DNA of 64,000 nt from Natrinema caseinilyticum. GTDB lineage: Archaea > Halobacteriota > Halobacteria > Halobacteriales > Natrialbaceae. The position numbers and the translations under genes are program-made. Below, piece after piece: positions 45,036 through 54,184 of the stretch. Numbering within the stretch: the stretch's first letter is position 1; every line of letters begins with the position of its first letter. The stretch spans positions 2,539,369 to 2,603,368 of the forward strand of contig NZ_CP100445.1 in assembly GCF_024227435.1 (NCBI RefSeq), given 5' to 3'. The notes under the pieces were generated by a model that was not told the DNA's origin, did no database searches, and was given only the letters and a program-made list of their open reading frames with translations.

Positions 45036-46040
45036 ATGGTCAACTACTACGTGCGCCGGACGGCCAGGGTGTTCGCCACAATCTTCATGGTCGCATCACT
45101 GACGTTCGGCCTGATACGGTTGCTACCCGGCGGTCCGTATACGCAGTTGCGCGCCCAGTTACTCAGGCAGGGTGTGCCGGCTGCGGAGGTAGACGCCAGA
45201 ATCGCTAACCTACAGAACATCCGTCCGGACGCACCCCTCTGGCAGCAGTACATCGACTACATGTTCGCACTCGCCCAGGGTAACCTCGGGGAGTCGATCT
45301 CGCTCAACGAACCGGTCGTCTCGATACTCGCCAGTTCGGCCCCGTGGACCGTGTTCGTCGTGCTCGTTTCGACGATACTCGTGTTCGCTATCGGCATCTT
45401 CCTGGGGGCGCTGCAGGCGTACTGGGAAGGCTCCCGATTCGACAAGCTGTTCTCGGGTATCTCGATTACCCTGATGTCGGTGCCGTTCTACGTCGTCGCC
45501 GTCCTGGCGCTGTACGTCTTCGCCTACCAGCTTCGCTGGCTCCCCACTGCGGGGACGATTGGAACGGGAGTCGAACGGCAACTCAGCATCCCGTTCGTTC
45601 TCAGTGCGCTGGAACACAGCGTGCTGCCCATCTTCTCGTACACGCTGGGCGCCATCGGGGGACAGGCACTGGCGATGCGCGGGAACAGCATCCAGGTACT
45701 CGGCAACGACTACGTACAGGTGGCTCGGCTTCGCGGCCTCTCGGACCGTCGTATCGCGACTCGATACGTCGCCCGGAACGCCATCTTGCCGATGTACACT
45801 GGATTCTTGCTCCTGCTCGGCTTCCGACTCGGCGGGACCGTCATACTGGAGCAGATCTTCTCCTACAACGGACTCGGCTACTACCTCATCTCCGCGCTGA
45901 ACGCCAACGACTACCCGCTGATGATGGGGACCTTCCTCATCATCACCATCGCGCTCGTCCTCGGCGTCTACGTCGCGGACCTTACTTACAGCAAGATCGA
46001 CCCGCGAATCAGCGCAGGTGATTCAGATGAAGCCTACTGA
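45036..46040 (+). CDS. ABC importer permease, DppB type
   Basis: 334 residues starting MVNYYVRRTARVFATIFMVA. It has the long first extracellular loop and six membrane helices of the DppB/OppB class. The ATPase-contact EAA loop reads QVARLRGLSDRRIATRYVAR near residue 230. It follows the binding-protein gene by 20 bases and its end overlaps the next permease by 14 bases, indicating one polycistronic unit. Confidence 0.92.
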   Translation: MVNYYVRRTARVFATIFMVASLTFGLIRLLPGGPYTQLRAQLLRQGVPAAEVDARIANLQNIRPDAPLWQQYIDYMFALAQGNLGESISLNEPVVSILASSAPWTVFVVLVSTILVFAIGIFLGALQAYWEGSRFDKLFSGISITLMSVPFYVVAVLALYVFAYQLRWLPTAGTIGTGVERQLSIPFVLSALEHSVLPIFSYTLGAIGGQALAMRGNSIQVLGNDYVQVARLRGLSDRRIATRYVARNAILPMYTGFLLLLGFRLGGTVILEQIFSYNGLGYYLISALNANDYPLMMGTFLIITIALVLGVYVADLTYSKIDPRISAGDSDEAY

Positions 46041-47037
46041 TACGGACAGCGTGGATTGGCGAAGTGAGAGCAGGTCGGCACCGGACGTGACGACGCGTGA
46101 GCGACTCCGCGAGGTGTACGACGACCGGATACGTACCCCGCTACTCGTCGCGTGGGCTGACTGGCGAACGCGACTCGGCTTCCTCATCATCGGTGGGTAT
46201 CTCACGATGGCGCTCGTCGCGATCCTGGGGCTCTGGCGAGAACCGTCGACGAATCAAGCGCCGCGCTACCTCATGCTGTTCGAGAACATGAACTATCCCC
46301 TCGGCACGACCGCCTCGGGGACGGACCTCGCCGCGCTCATCGTCCACTCGACGCCCGATATCCTGCTGATGATTACCGCCGGTGCGGTGTGGGCGACGGC
46401 CGTCGCCGTCGTGATCGGGACCGTCGCCGGCTACAAGGGCGGAAGCGTCGACAGAGCACTGATGTCGTTCTCGGACCTCGTCATGGCGATTCCGGGCCTC
46501 CCGCTCGTGATTATCCTCGCGGTGACGCTCAATCCGGAGAACCCCATCCTGCTGGGCGTCGTCATCAACATCAGCTACTGGGCCGGTCTCGGCCGGTCGC
46601 TGCGCTCGCAGGTACTCACCATCCGCGAGAACGACTACGTCGAGGCGTCGCGAACTATGGGCGTCAGCACGCCCCGAATCATCCTGAAGGACATCATCCC
46701 GAACCTGATGCCGTACGTGACGGTCAACTTCGTGTTCGCCGCGCGGTACGTCATGTTCGCCTCCGTGGGGCTGTACTTCCTCGGCGTCTTGCCGTATTCG
46801 ACGCAAAACTGGGGGGTAACTCTCAACTTCGCCTACAGCGGCGGTGCGCTCTTCTCGTGGAGCGCGGCCCACTGGCTGCTGGCTCCGATGGTCGCGATCA
46901 TGGGTCTCTCACTGGGGCTCATCCTGCTCAGCCAGGGGCTCGACCGGGTGTTCAACCCTCGCGTCCGAACTCGGATGTCTGGCGAGTCCAGTTCGACGGC
47001 GGGCGACGACGACGCTGACGTGACGGAGGTGCTCTAA
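46027..47037 (+). CDS. ABC importer permease, DppC type
   Basis: 336 residues. A soluble N-terminus of about 50 residues leads to the first helix, LGFLIIGGYLTMALVAILGL. The EAA loop is YVEASRTMGVSTPRIILKDI near residue 205, and several further helices follow, as in DppC/OppC. It pairs with the preceding permease to form the channel. The stop is directly followed by the dppD-type ATPase start at 47038. Confidence 0.92.
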   Translation: MKPTDTDSVDWRSESRSAPDVTTRERLREVYDDRIRTPLLVAWADWRTRLGFLIIGGYLTMALVAILGLWREPSTNQAPRYLMLFENMNYPLGTTASGTDLAALIVHSTPDILLMITAGAVWATAVAVVIGTVAGYKGGSVDRALMSFSDLVMAIPGLPLVIILAVTLNPENPILLGVVINISYWAGLGRSLRSQVLTIRENDYVEASRTMGVSTPRIILKDIIPNLMPYVTVNFVFAARYVMFASVGLYFLGVLPYSTQNWGVTLNFAYSGGALFSWSAAHWLLAPMVAIMGLSLGLILLSQGLDRVFNPRVRTRMSGESSSTAGDDDADVTEVL

Positions 47038-47197
47038 ATGACACCGGATACTACAGCACAACGACGGCACGGTGATCCGACGGCGGCAACTGACCCGATA
47101 ATCGAGATGCGCAACGCCAGCGTCACGTACGACGACGGCGAGACGTTCGTCTTAGACGACGTGAGTATGGCCATCGAGCGCAACGAAGTGGTCGGCG
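47038..47197 (+). pseudogene. 5' fragment of a DppD-type ABC ATPase gene, cut before Walker A
   Basis: The reading frame begins properly (MTPDTTAQRRHGDP, then DPIIEMRNASVTYDDGETF and [16 protein letters not shown]). It should continue into VGESGCGKST, but at about 47197 it passes into unrelated DNA identifiable as mptA and terminates at 47283. The Walker A, signature and Walker B motifs are all missing. The product would be an 81-residue chimeric peptide without ATPase activity. Confidence 0.85.
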
Positions 47198-47841
47198 TTG
47201 CTCGAGAAACACGACTACACGTCGAAAGCCGAGGTTTCGATGGAAGCGGAGTACATGCGTCGCGAGCGGACGCCGGCGAGTGACCGCGAGACCAGCACAT
47301 GGTCGACATCGTCGCCTCGGCGACCGCCACGGACGAGGGAACCCGCGAAGAAATCGGTGCCCAGGTCACCGGCATGACCGTCTGTCCGTGCTCGCAAGGG
47401 ATGTCCGCCGCTCGCGCGAAACAGACGCTCGAGGACCTCGGCGTGGAAGAAGAGACGATCACGGAGTTCCTGGACGAAGTGCCCCAACCGGGCCACTCCC
47501 AGCGCGGGCACGCGACGCTGACCGTCGAAGCCGATGGCGATCCCGCGGTCGACCTGAACGACATCATCGACATCGCTCGAGATTCGATGAGCGCGCGGAT
47601 CTACAACCTCGCGAAACGGCCCGACGAGGACCACATGACCTACGAGGCTCACGCGGACGCCAAGTTCGTCGAGGACTGTGTGCGAGCGCTGGCCGAGGGC
47701 GTCGTCGACGAATTCGACCACTTGCCCGACGACGCGGTGATCACGATGAGTCAGTCCAACGACGAGTCGATCCACCAGCACAACGCCCACGCCGAGCGCG
47801 TCGTCGAAATGGGAACCTTACGCGGCGAAATTGCGCCCTAA
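47198..47841 (+). pseudogene. mptA: 3' two-thirds of a GTP cyclohydrolase MptA gene, frameshifted
   Basis: MptA is the archaeal Fe(II)-dependent GTP cyclohydrolase of the tetrahydrofolate/methanopterin pterin pathway, normally about 310 residues. The fragment reads [20 protein letters not shown] in one frame, then shifts by one base near 47290 into [41 protein letters not shown] and [15 protein letters not shown], ending GTLRGEIAP at 47841. The metal-binding Cys and His region is intact, but the first hundred or so residues are absent. A functional copy must exist elsewhere. An ORF from ATG 47299 could still be translated. Confidence 0.85.
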
Positions 47842-48123
47842 AACTGGAGCGGTTCCGCTTCTTTCCACCGCGGGATGAACTCCTCGTGGACGTTCGCGGC
47901 GAACTCCGGATCTTTCAGGTCGATCATTCCGAACGCCTCCCCGGACGAAAGCGGGTTCGGCACCTGAATGCACACCTCGACACCGTCGATGATGTTGAAC
48001 GAACCCGTTATGTCGTCGTTCGTGCGGACGTCGAAGTCGTCGCGCTGCTGGAGCGTCTCCCGATAGCGCTGGCCTACGTCCTCCGACAGCGAGGCGACCA
48101 TCTCGCGGGTCATCAAGAGAGCC
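47838..48123 (-). pseudogene. 3' fragment of a TrmB-family regulator gene, convergent to mptA
   Basis: Minus-strand coding DNA encoding LLMTREMVASLSEDVGQRYR, TGSFNIIDGVEVCIQVPNPL and FIPRWKEAEPLQF, the C-terminal domain of a haloarchaeal TrmB-like protein. Its stop overlaps the mptA stop, so the two fragments arrived together as a contiguous convergent pair. The helix-turn-helix half is missing. The fragment ends at about 48118, exactly where dppF coding begins. Confidence 0.75.
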
Positions 48124-49220
48124 AGAGAGACACCGTTTCCGACGCGACTGTCCGAGACGACGCCGACGCACCGCTCATCTCGCTCGACGACGTCAACGTC
48201 CACTTCGAGAAGGAACAGGGGCTGTTTGAATTCTTCGAGGACCCGGACGTCGTCAAAGCGGTCGACGGCATCTCGCTCGACATCGAGGAGAACGACGTTC
48301 TCGCGCTCGTCGGCGAGAGCGGGTGTGGGAAGTCGACGTTGGGTAAGACAACCATCGGGCTACAGCGACCGACCGCCGGAACTGTCCGGTACCGCGGGCA
48401 GGACGTCTGGGCGGCCAAGGACGGAACCGGCGAGGTCGACATCCCGTTCAGCGATATCCGTTCGTCGCTCCAGATCATTCATCAGGACCCCGGAAGCTCG
48501 TTGAACCCGAATCGTCGAATCGTCGACATCCTCGCCCAGCCCATCAAACAGACGCACCCCGACATCGGCCTCGGTGAGCGACGCGCGCGAATCTACTCGC
48601 TGCTCGAGCGCGTCGGGATGAACCCGGCGGCGGACTTCGCCGACCGCTATCCACACCAGCTCAGTGGTGGGGAACAACAGCGCGTCGCACTCTCCCGTGC
48701 GCTATTGATGAACCCCGACCTCATCCTCGCCGACGAGGCGATCAGCGCGCTCGACGTCTCCCTGCGCGTCGAGATGATGGACCTGATGTTGGACCTGCAG
48801 GCGGACTTCGACACATCGTTCGTGTTCATCTCGCACGACCTCTCGAACGCACGCTACTTCGCCGAACACGGGGACGGGCGCATCGGCGTGATGTACCTCG
48901 GTGAACTCGTCGAAGTCGGGACAGCCGAGCAACTCATCGAGGACCCTCGACATCCCTACACCAACGTCTTGCGGTGGGCGACGCCGGACCTCGCACTCCA
49001 CGCGGCCGGCGCGGGCGAACCACCCATGCGCAAGATCGACATCCCCGACCCGGTCGACCCGCCGAGTGGCTGTCGCTTCCACACGCGCTGTCCCGAAGCG
49101 CGCGAGGCGTGTCGCGAGTCCTGTCCAGCCCTCACGGGTGAGACAGACGGACACCGCACCGCGTGTTTCCGCAGCCAACCGGACCACGAGTACTGGGACA
49201 GCGCACCGCTGGAAGACTGA
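48117..49220 (+). CDS. DppF-type ABC ATPase lacking its start codon
   Basis: 368 codons of an otherwise complete importer ATPase: LISLDDVNVHFEKEQGLFEF, Walker A GESGCGKSTLGKTT, Q-loop IIHQDPGSS, signature YPHQLSGGEQQRV, Walker B LILADEAISALD, switch His VFISHDLSN, and the Cys-containing oligopeptide C-terminal domain (SGCRFHTRCPEA). The frame enters from the TrmB fragment with no ATG, GTG or TTG near the junction; the first Met is about residue 167. Expression would need readthrough from upstream or a non-standard start. Confidence 0.8.
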   Translation, partial: ESQRDTVSDATVRDDADAPLISLDDVNVHFEKEQGLFEFFEDPDVVKAVDGISLDIEENDVLALVGESGCGKSTLGKTTIGLQRPTAGTVRYRGQDVWAAKDGTGEVDIPFSDIRSSLQIIHQDPGSSLNPNRRIVDILAQPIKQTHPDIGLGERRARIYSLLERVGMNPAADFADRYPHQLSGGEQQRVALSRALLMNPDLILADEAISALDVSLRVEMMDLMLDLQADFDTSFVFISHDLSNARYFAEHGDGRIGVMYLGELVEVGTAEQLIEDPRHPYTNVLRWATPDLALHAAGAGEPPMRKIDIPDPVDPPSGCRFHTRCPEAREACRESCPALTGETDGHRTACFRSQPDHEYWDSAPLED

Positions 49221-49249
49221 GCGGTCGGCCGTCAAGGGGCCAGTCGTCG

Positions 49250-49682
49250 GGTCGGGGAATCGCCCGCAAAGCGGGTGCAATCGGCCACGACGTGACGGTG
49301 TTCACCCGCGGCGAGACCGAGACCGATCTTCCAGACTCGGTCGATCACGGGACGGTCGACCGAACCGCCCGCGACGCCTTAGCGCGGGCGCGTGACGAAC
49401 TCTTGCTCGGGTGCGTGATCGGCATGGTCGTCTTCGATTCGCCAGATATCGAGACGGCTATCGACGTGCCGACCAACGTACTCCGCGAGGCAGTTCCCAG
49501 TCGCGTGGGGCCGCCGTTGGATCATTTCCAGTTCTCGATCCTGGGGAGACGGTGTCGAACGGACGGTTCCCCGTCTCGAAGCCGACGACACGATAGCCGA
49601 CTGGGACACCGACCCCGAATGCGACGCCGCCGTCTCGGCGTGGCGTGATGTGATGAATATCTTCGACGGTGGCGGCCGATAG
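49250..49682 (+). pseudogene. Decayed NAD-dependent epimerase/dehydratase gene
   Basis: Coding remains read GIARKAGAIGHDVTVFTRGE, TETDLPDSVDHGTVDR and DCV-like GCVIGMVVFDSPDIETAID, the N-terminal nucleotide-binding half of an extended short-chain epimerase. After a deletion and frameshift near 49540, a different frame gives TIADWDTDPECDAAVSAWRD up to stop 49680-49682, probably the same gene's end. The Rossmann GxxGxxG and the catalytic YxxxK are not preserved. It lies just after the importer, where a sugar-metabolism gene would fit. Confidence 0.6.
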
Positions 49683-49733
49683 TCCATCTGACTCGTCGAC
49701 TGTCGGGCACGCGGGCGGACGCCCGGCGCTCGC

Positions 49734-50192
49734 TCACTCGGTGACGAGCGTCGTGTAGCCGTCGAAGTTGAGGATGACTCGCTGTGCGAAGTCGCCGAAG
49801 ACGGCTTTCCCGGCGGGTGACCGGGAGGTTCCGACGATGAACACGTGGTCACACTCGCGTTCCACGGCCGTATCGAGGACGTGCTGAGCACGCGTCGTTT
49901 CGGAGTCGACGACGACCACGATTTCCGGGTCGACGTCCGTCTCCGACAGTACCGATTCGACGAACGCCGTCGCGTCCACCGCGGCACCCTCGACGATAGC
50001 CGAGTGGTCGTAGTCGACGTGTTCGACCCGCTCGATCGATTCGAGGGTGTCCACATCGGCATCGTATTCGCCTTCGTCGAGGTGCCAGAGGACGACGAGT
50101 TTGCCGTCGGCTCCGGCGCACCACTCCGCCGCTTCCGCGAGGAGTTCGCGATGTGTCTCCGACTCTCTGAGGCTTACTAACCCGCGTTTCAT
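49734..50192 (-). CDS. Universal stress protein (UspA-type), single domain
   Basis: 152 residues in the UspA alpha/beta fold. The ATP-binding-type signature appears at the end as VGTSRSPAGKAVFGDFAQRV, followed by a final strand YTTLVTE. The N-terminal strand MKRGLVSL lacks the usual Asp of the ATP pocket, so nucleotide binding is uncertain. It is acidic and cytoplasmic. It is likely a general stress protein and not part of glucan use. Confidence 0.85.
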   Translation of the reverse strand: MKRGLVSLRESETHRELLAEAAEWCAGADGKLVVLWHLDEGEYDADVDTLESIERVEHVDYDHSAIVEGAAVDATAFVESVLSETDVDPEIVVVVDSETTRAQHVLDTAVERECDHVFIVGTSRSPAGKAVFGDFAQRVILNFDGYTTLVTE

Positions 50193-50343
50193 ACATTCAG
50201 TGCTCCCTCGCTCGATGTATAAACCTACCGCTCAGTGGGCTATCGGCCGGCAGTCGATACGGTCCAATCGTCGCAATCGGGGTCACGGACCGTCTGCCGG
50301 CGCTGACCGGGACGTTAATGAGCGTTCGGCTGAAAGTGACGAT

Positions 50344-50577
50344 ATGAGATTCAGAGAGGTCCTCATGGACGCAGTCTGCGAGCAGCGGGACCAAATACCG
50401 CTCCTGCTCGCGGTCGTCACCGTGATGGGAATCCTCCTCGCGTTCTCGTTTCTCTTTCTCCAGTCCGGTACCGCCGCGTACGTCATCGCACTCGTCGACC
50501 TGCTACTCGTCGTCGGGAGTCTCGTCACGTTCGGCGGCACGTATTGGTACTGTACGAAGCGGGCGATGAATAACTGA
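50344..50577 (+). CDS. Small two-helix membrane protein, 77 residues
   Basis: MRFREVLMDAVCEQRDQIPL precedes two hydrophobic helices, LLAVVTVMGILLAFSFLFL and YVIALVDLLLVVGSLVTFGG, and a basic tail. No family is recognised. It is divergent from the stress-protein gene with about 150 bases between them. Wobble use matches the core genome. Confidence 0.6.
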   Translation: MRFREVLMDAVCEQRDQIPLLLAVVTVMGILLAFSFLFLQSGTAAYVIALVDLLLVVGSLVTFGGTYWYCTKRAMNN

Positions 50578-50894
50578 GGTCGCTCTCCCGGATGCGACGT
50601 GCTGGTACGGATGGAATCCCTGCTGTCGTTTGCAGGTCCGATTCCCTTGGCCAGCGATGGGGTGCTCGGTACCGGAGGCGGTACGATTCGAGCAACGCGG
50701 CCGTCTCTGCCGCGAAGATCGCAATCTCGTCGTCACCAGCAGCGTCGGCAGACCGCTGATCGATCGGCGTTCTCTCGGAGCGCCAGCCTGGTTTTACTGG
50801 ATCGCTGGCACGTCCTCGCTCGATCGTACTACCGGAAACGGTGAGAAAAGTGGCGAAAAAGTGCGACGCGATCGGGACCTGTCCGAGACCGACC
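50578..50894. other. Intergenic region, no gene seen
   Basis: 317 bases between converging genes; only shadow frames rich in Arg and Ser. No terminator hairpin stands out. Confidence 0.5.
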
Positions 50895-53846
50895 TCAGGC
50901 TACCACGGTCTTCGTCTGCGTTCTCGTGTTGCCGGCGGCGTCGGTTACAGTCAGGATCACGTCGTAGCTGCCCGAGCCCTTCTTGTCGCGGACGTTCGTC
51001 GTATCGGACGCGCTCGATCCGCTGACGCTGATCGTCTTACTGGCTTGCACACCGTTCTGCCGGAGTTCGACGACGACCGACGAGAGATCGCCGTCGGCGT
51101 CCGAAACGGTCCAGTTTACGTTGAAGCTCGCCCAGCCACCGTTCGAGACGTTCGTGACGCTGACGCTGTCGATGGTCGGGGCAGTTGATCCGGTCGACCC
51201 GGAGTCGGTCGTCACCGAGACCGTGTTCGAAGCGCTCGACTCGTTGCCTGCGCCATCAACTGCCGTGACGTAGCAGTCGTAGGTGGTGCTCGTCGAGAGG
51301 TTCGAGACCGTCGTCGACGTGGTCCCGGCGGTGACTTCCTGGTCTTTCGTTCCGTCGACGTACACGTTGTAGTGGTCGACGCCCGTGCCGTCGTCGCTCG
51401 AGGCGTCCCAGGAGAGGTCGACTGACGTGTCCGTTTTACCGGTCGCTGTTAAGTTCGACGGCGCGGTCGGGGCAGTCGAGTCGCCCGACCCCCCACCGCC
51501 AGCCCCGGTCGATGTGGCCATCGAGTTCGCCGACACGTCGAGGGCCGTCCCATCGGAGAACGTGACCGTGATCGGCGAACTCCCGCCGTTGTACGCGACG
51601 TAGGTCTTGGCAGTGCCGTCGTCGAACACGGCCGTTAGGGGATGGTCAGCTGTGATCGACGGATCGGGCGTGCCCATCCCGTCTATGTTGTAGATCCAGT
51701 GGTACGTGTGGGCCTTCGTCTCGCCGAATTCGACGGGATAGCTGCTCTTCTTCGCTTGCCACCTGTTCTTCGCGTCGGTCACGTCCGAGAACGATCGGAA
51801 CATCCACACGATGTCCGGCCAGTAGCTGAAGTCATCGCCGTCGACGTCGTTGGCGACGAGTTCGTCGTAGTTCGACTGGGCGTACTGGGTGTCCCAGCCG
51901 AGGAACTCCATGTGGGCACACATCGGCAGCATGTTGATACCGTGGATGGCCTCGGTGTCGGTGGTCCACCAGGTGGTGTACTTGTAGCCGTTGCCCCACA
52001 CCATCGCAGCGTAGTCGTAGTTCCAGCCCGACGGCTGGTTCTCGTTGTCTACGTCGAACCAGTATTCCCGGACTGCGGAGCGTTCCTGCGTGTAGAGGAA
52101 CACGCCAGCGTCGCGAATCTCGGTGTCGTTGGTGAACTCTCCCCAGAGGATCATCGACGCGTAGGCGTTGAGGGCTTCCGAGGAGGACTCCTGGTTGTTC
52201 CCCTCGGCGAACGCAGACCCGCCACCGTCTGCCCACGAGTGTCCCTCGTAGGGACTGAAGTGGCGCAAGAACGGGAACATCGAATCCGACCGATCGGGGT
52301 TCGCGAAGTCCCGAATCAGGAGATCGACCATGCCACCCCAGTTGGAATCGTGGGCCCACGTCGAATCCTTTCGGGCGACTTCTGCGGCGCCGCGGACGTA
52401 GTAGCCGTAGTGGAAGTGGTGGTCGTTGATGTTTGCGCCAGAACCGAACGAATCGTTGTAGCCGATGAGCGTCCCCCAGTTCTGGTTGTAGTAGAACACG
52501 TCCTCCGAGGTGGTTTTCCCGCTCGAATTAGCGTCGAACCAGAGTTCGAGGTCGTCTTTGAGCCCCTTCGTGTTCTGATCGCCGTTGAGGAAGTAGTCCG
52601 CGGCGGCAGTGTCACCTAACTGTTCTGCGATCGGGATGATCTCGGCCAGTCGACCGTAGTTCTTGCCGGTCCAGTAGGTTCCGTCGCCGGGGTTCTCCGG
52701 ACCGGTGCGGACCAGCGTCCGTGAACTCTCCTCGTCGTCGACGTAGTTCTGTAGTTCCGTCTCGTCGTAGGTTCCCTCGTCGGGCAAGAATGGGAGGATC
52801 CCGCAGAACGAGTGCGTCGTGGTGAACGACCCGCCGGCGACGGTTTGCATCGTCCCACGCGCGGATTCGTAGGTGTATCCCTCGAACGTCTCACTCGTGT
52901 TCTTGTGCTGATGCGGGAACAGCGCCGAGAGGGTTCCTGACGACGAACTTTCGGCCTTCGCGCTCGTCGAGACCGTGTAAGTCGTGACGACCTCGCTGGC
53001 TGTTTCGTCGTAGTTCCAGGATATCTGGGTGTCAGTGAGGAAGTTGTACGCGTACTGTTCGAAGTCTGCGAGTGCCGTGCTGGTCGCTTCCGGTAGTGCA
53101 GCGACCGTGAGATACCCCGCACCAGCGAGGTCGGACGTTAATTCGGTCGTTCCCTTCCCCGACCACGTCGCCCCGGAGGGCGCGTATAGACCGTATGCGT
53201 GGCCGTCGATCGACACGCCCAGCACGTTGCCGTCGTCGGTAAAGACCGTCGGCGCCGAGGGAAACGAGAGAGCAGCGCCACCGCCGCTATACTCGCAGAA
53301 GACGTACGGTGATCCTTGCGCCAGGGTTATCGAGAGGCTCGTCGACGTGCCCCCTCCCCAGACAGCGTCGACAGACCAGTCGCCGTAGCCGTCACAGCGC
53401 ACGTCCTCAAACGAGGAGGTCGCCGCGTGACCGATCGTCAGATCTGTCGCGTCGTCCATCATCGCGACGTCCCCCTGATGGGGATCGTTCGACGAGTCAG
53501 TCGTGTACGTCCACTCTGTCGGGTTACTGACGTCCAGCCCGACTCCGTTTGCGTCGAACGCGAGTGGATGTGCGAACATCGGTTCCGAATACTGGAACCA
53601 CAGCAGCGTACTCCACCAGTCGTTCGTCGGCAGTGGTGCAGACACGTTCGACGTGGTATACCGTGTCGACGGGGGTTCTGATTCCCCCGAGGGAAGTGTC
53701 GTCTTGTAGCTGCCCTTGCCGACCGAAACCGATGCCGCATTGGCGGTTCCAAGCGTTCCGAGTCCGGCTGCAAGCCCCAACGCAGAGACGTACGATCGTC
53801 GGGAAAGCCGATGCGAATCGCCAGTACTATTGTTCTCGTTCACCAT
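50895..53846 (-). CDS. Tat-secreted GH81 endo-beta-1,3-glucanase with fibronectin III and Ig-like domains
   Basis: 983 residues. A Tat signal (SRRSYVSALGLAAGLGTLGT) indicates export in folded form, without a lipobox, so it is probably released. Residues about 50-750 form the GH81 laminarinase module: LPTNDWWSTLLWF near the start, NINDHHFHYGYYV and the catalytic-Glu segment AEGNNQESSSEALNAY near residue 550. A fibronectin III domain (about 800-885) and a final Ig-like beta domain follow, both acidic and Thr/Ser-rich. It hydrolyses internal beta-1,3-glucosidic bonds of laminarin-like glucans. It should feed the importer and GH3 enzyme in this island. Confidence 0.92.
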   Translation of the reverse strand: MVNENNSTGDSHRLSRRSYVSALGLAAGLGTLGTANAASVSVGKGSYKTTLPSGESEPPSTRYTTSNVSAPLPTNDWWSTLLWFQYSEPMFAHPLAFDANGVGLDVSNPTEWTYTTDSSNDPHQGDVAMMDDATDLTIGHAATSSFEDVRCDGYGDWSVDAVWGGGTSTSLSITLAQGSPYVFCEYSGGGAALSFPSAPTVFTDDGNVLGVSIDGHAYGLYAPSGATWSGKGTTELTSDLAGAGYLTVAALPEATSTALADFEQYAYNFLTDTQISWNYDETASEVVTTYTVSTSAKAESSSSGTLSALFPHQHKNTSETFEGYTYESARGTMQTVAGGSFTTTHSFCGILPFLPDEGTYDETELQNYVDDEESSRTLVRTGPENPGDGTYWTGKNYGRLAEIIPIAEQLGDTAAADYFLNGDQNTKGLKDDLELWFDANSSGKTTSEDVFYYNQNWGTLIGYNDSFGSGANINDHHFHYGYYVRGAAEVARKDSTWAHDSNWGGMVDLLIRDFANPDRSDSMFPFLRHFSPYEGHSWADGGGSAFAEGNNQESSSEALNAYASMILWGEFTNDTEIRDAGVFLYTQERSAVREYWFDVDNENQPSGWNYDYAAMVWGNGYKYTTWWTTDTEAIHGINMLPMCAHMEFLGWDTQYAQSNYDELVANDVDGDDFSYWPDIVWMFRSFSDVTDAKNRWQAKKSSYPVEFGETKAHTYHWIYNIDGMGTPDPSITADHPLTAVFDDGTAKTYVAYNGGSSPITVTFSDGTALDVSANSMATSTGAGGGGSGDSTAPTAPSNLTATGKTDTSVDLSWDASSDDGTGVDHYNVYVDGTKDQEVTAGTTSTTVSNLSTSTTYDCYVTAVDGAGNESSASNTVSVTTDSGSTGSTAPTIDSVSVTNVSNGGWASFNVNWTVSDADGDLSSVVVELRQNGVQASKTISVSGSSASDTTNVRDKKGSGSYDVILTVTDAAGNTRTQTKTVVA

Positions 53847-54019
53847 GGGTGTTTGTCACTAGCGCACCAGCGTCGCGGCCGATATACTACTACGAACCGC
53901 GTTAATGCTGATACGGTAGTCCACCAGCAAATCGGACGTATATGTAATAAATTAATCGGTGGTTTCCATATCGAAACTTTTATCCAGTAGGAAATCTATT
54001 AAAGTTGGGGAGGGCGACG

Positions 54020-54184
54020 TTCGATGTTCGAGTAGCTACTCCGAAACCAAGCAACGCATCGTCGACAGTCCCGGAGACATGGGCCTCGTTCGAGGCTGCC
54101 TTCGAGTACGCCGGCAGAGAGAATGCCGACCGGCATCGGGTTCGTCGTTACTGACGACGATCCCATCGCCGTCGTGGATTTATA
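54020..54184 (+). pseudogene. Fragment of a primase-like plasmid/provirus protein
   Basis: Reading across one frameshift gives PSNASSTVPETWASFEAAFE, YAGRENAD, then GIGFVVTDDDPIAVVDL. This resembles the N-terminal domain of bifunctional primase-polymerase-like proteins in haloarchaeal plasmids and proviruses (TWASFE...GIGFVFTxxDP.xGVDLD pattern). Only about 55 codons remain, and they stop at the IS630-type boundary. Identification is from pattern memory. Confidence 0.5.

Noticed and set aside
47280-49220. One 646-codon gene running from the mptA fragment into DppF
   Set aside because: The first 280 codons are the wrong frame of mptA and the antisense of the TrmB fragment; only the part from about 48117 is protein-like.
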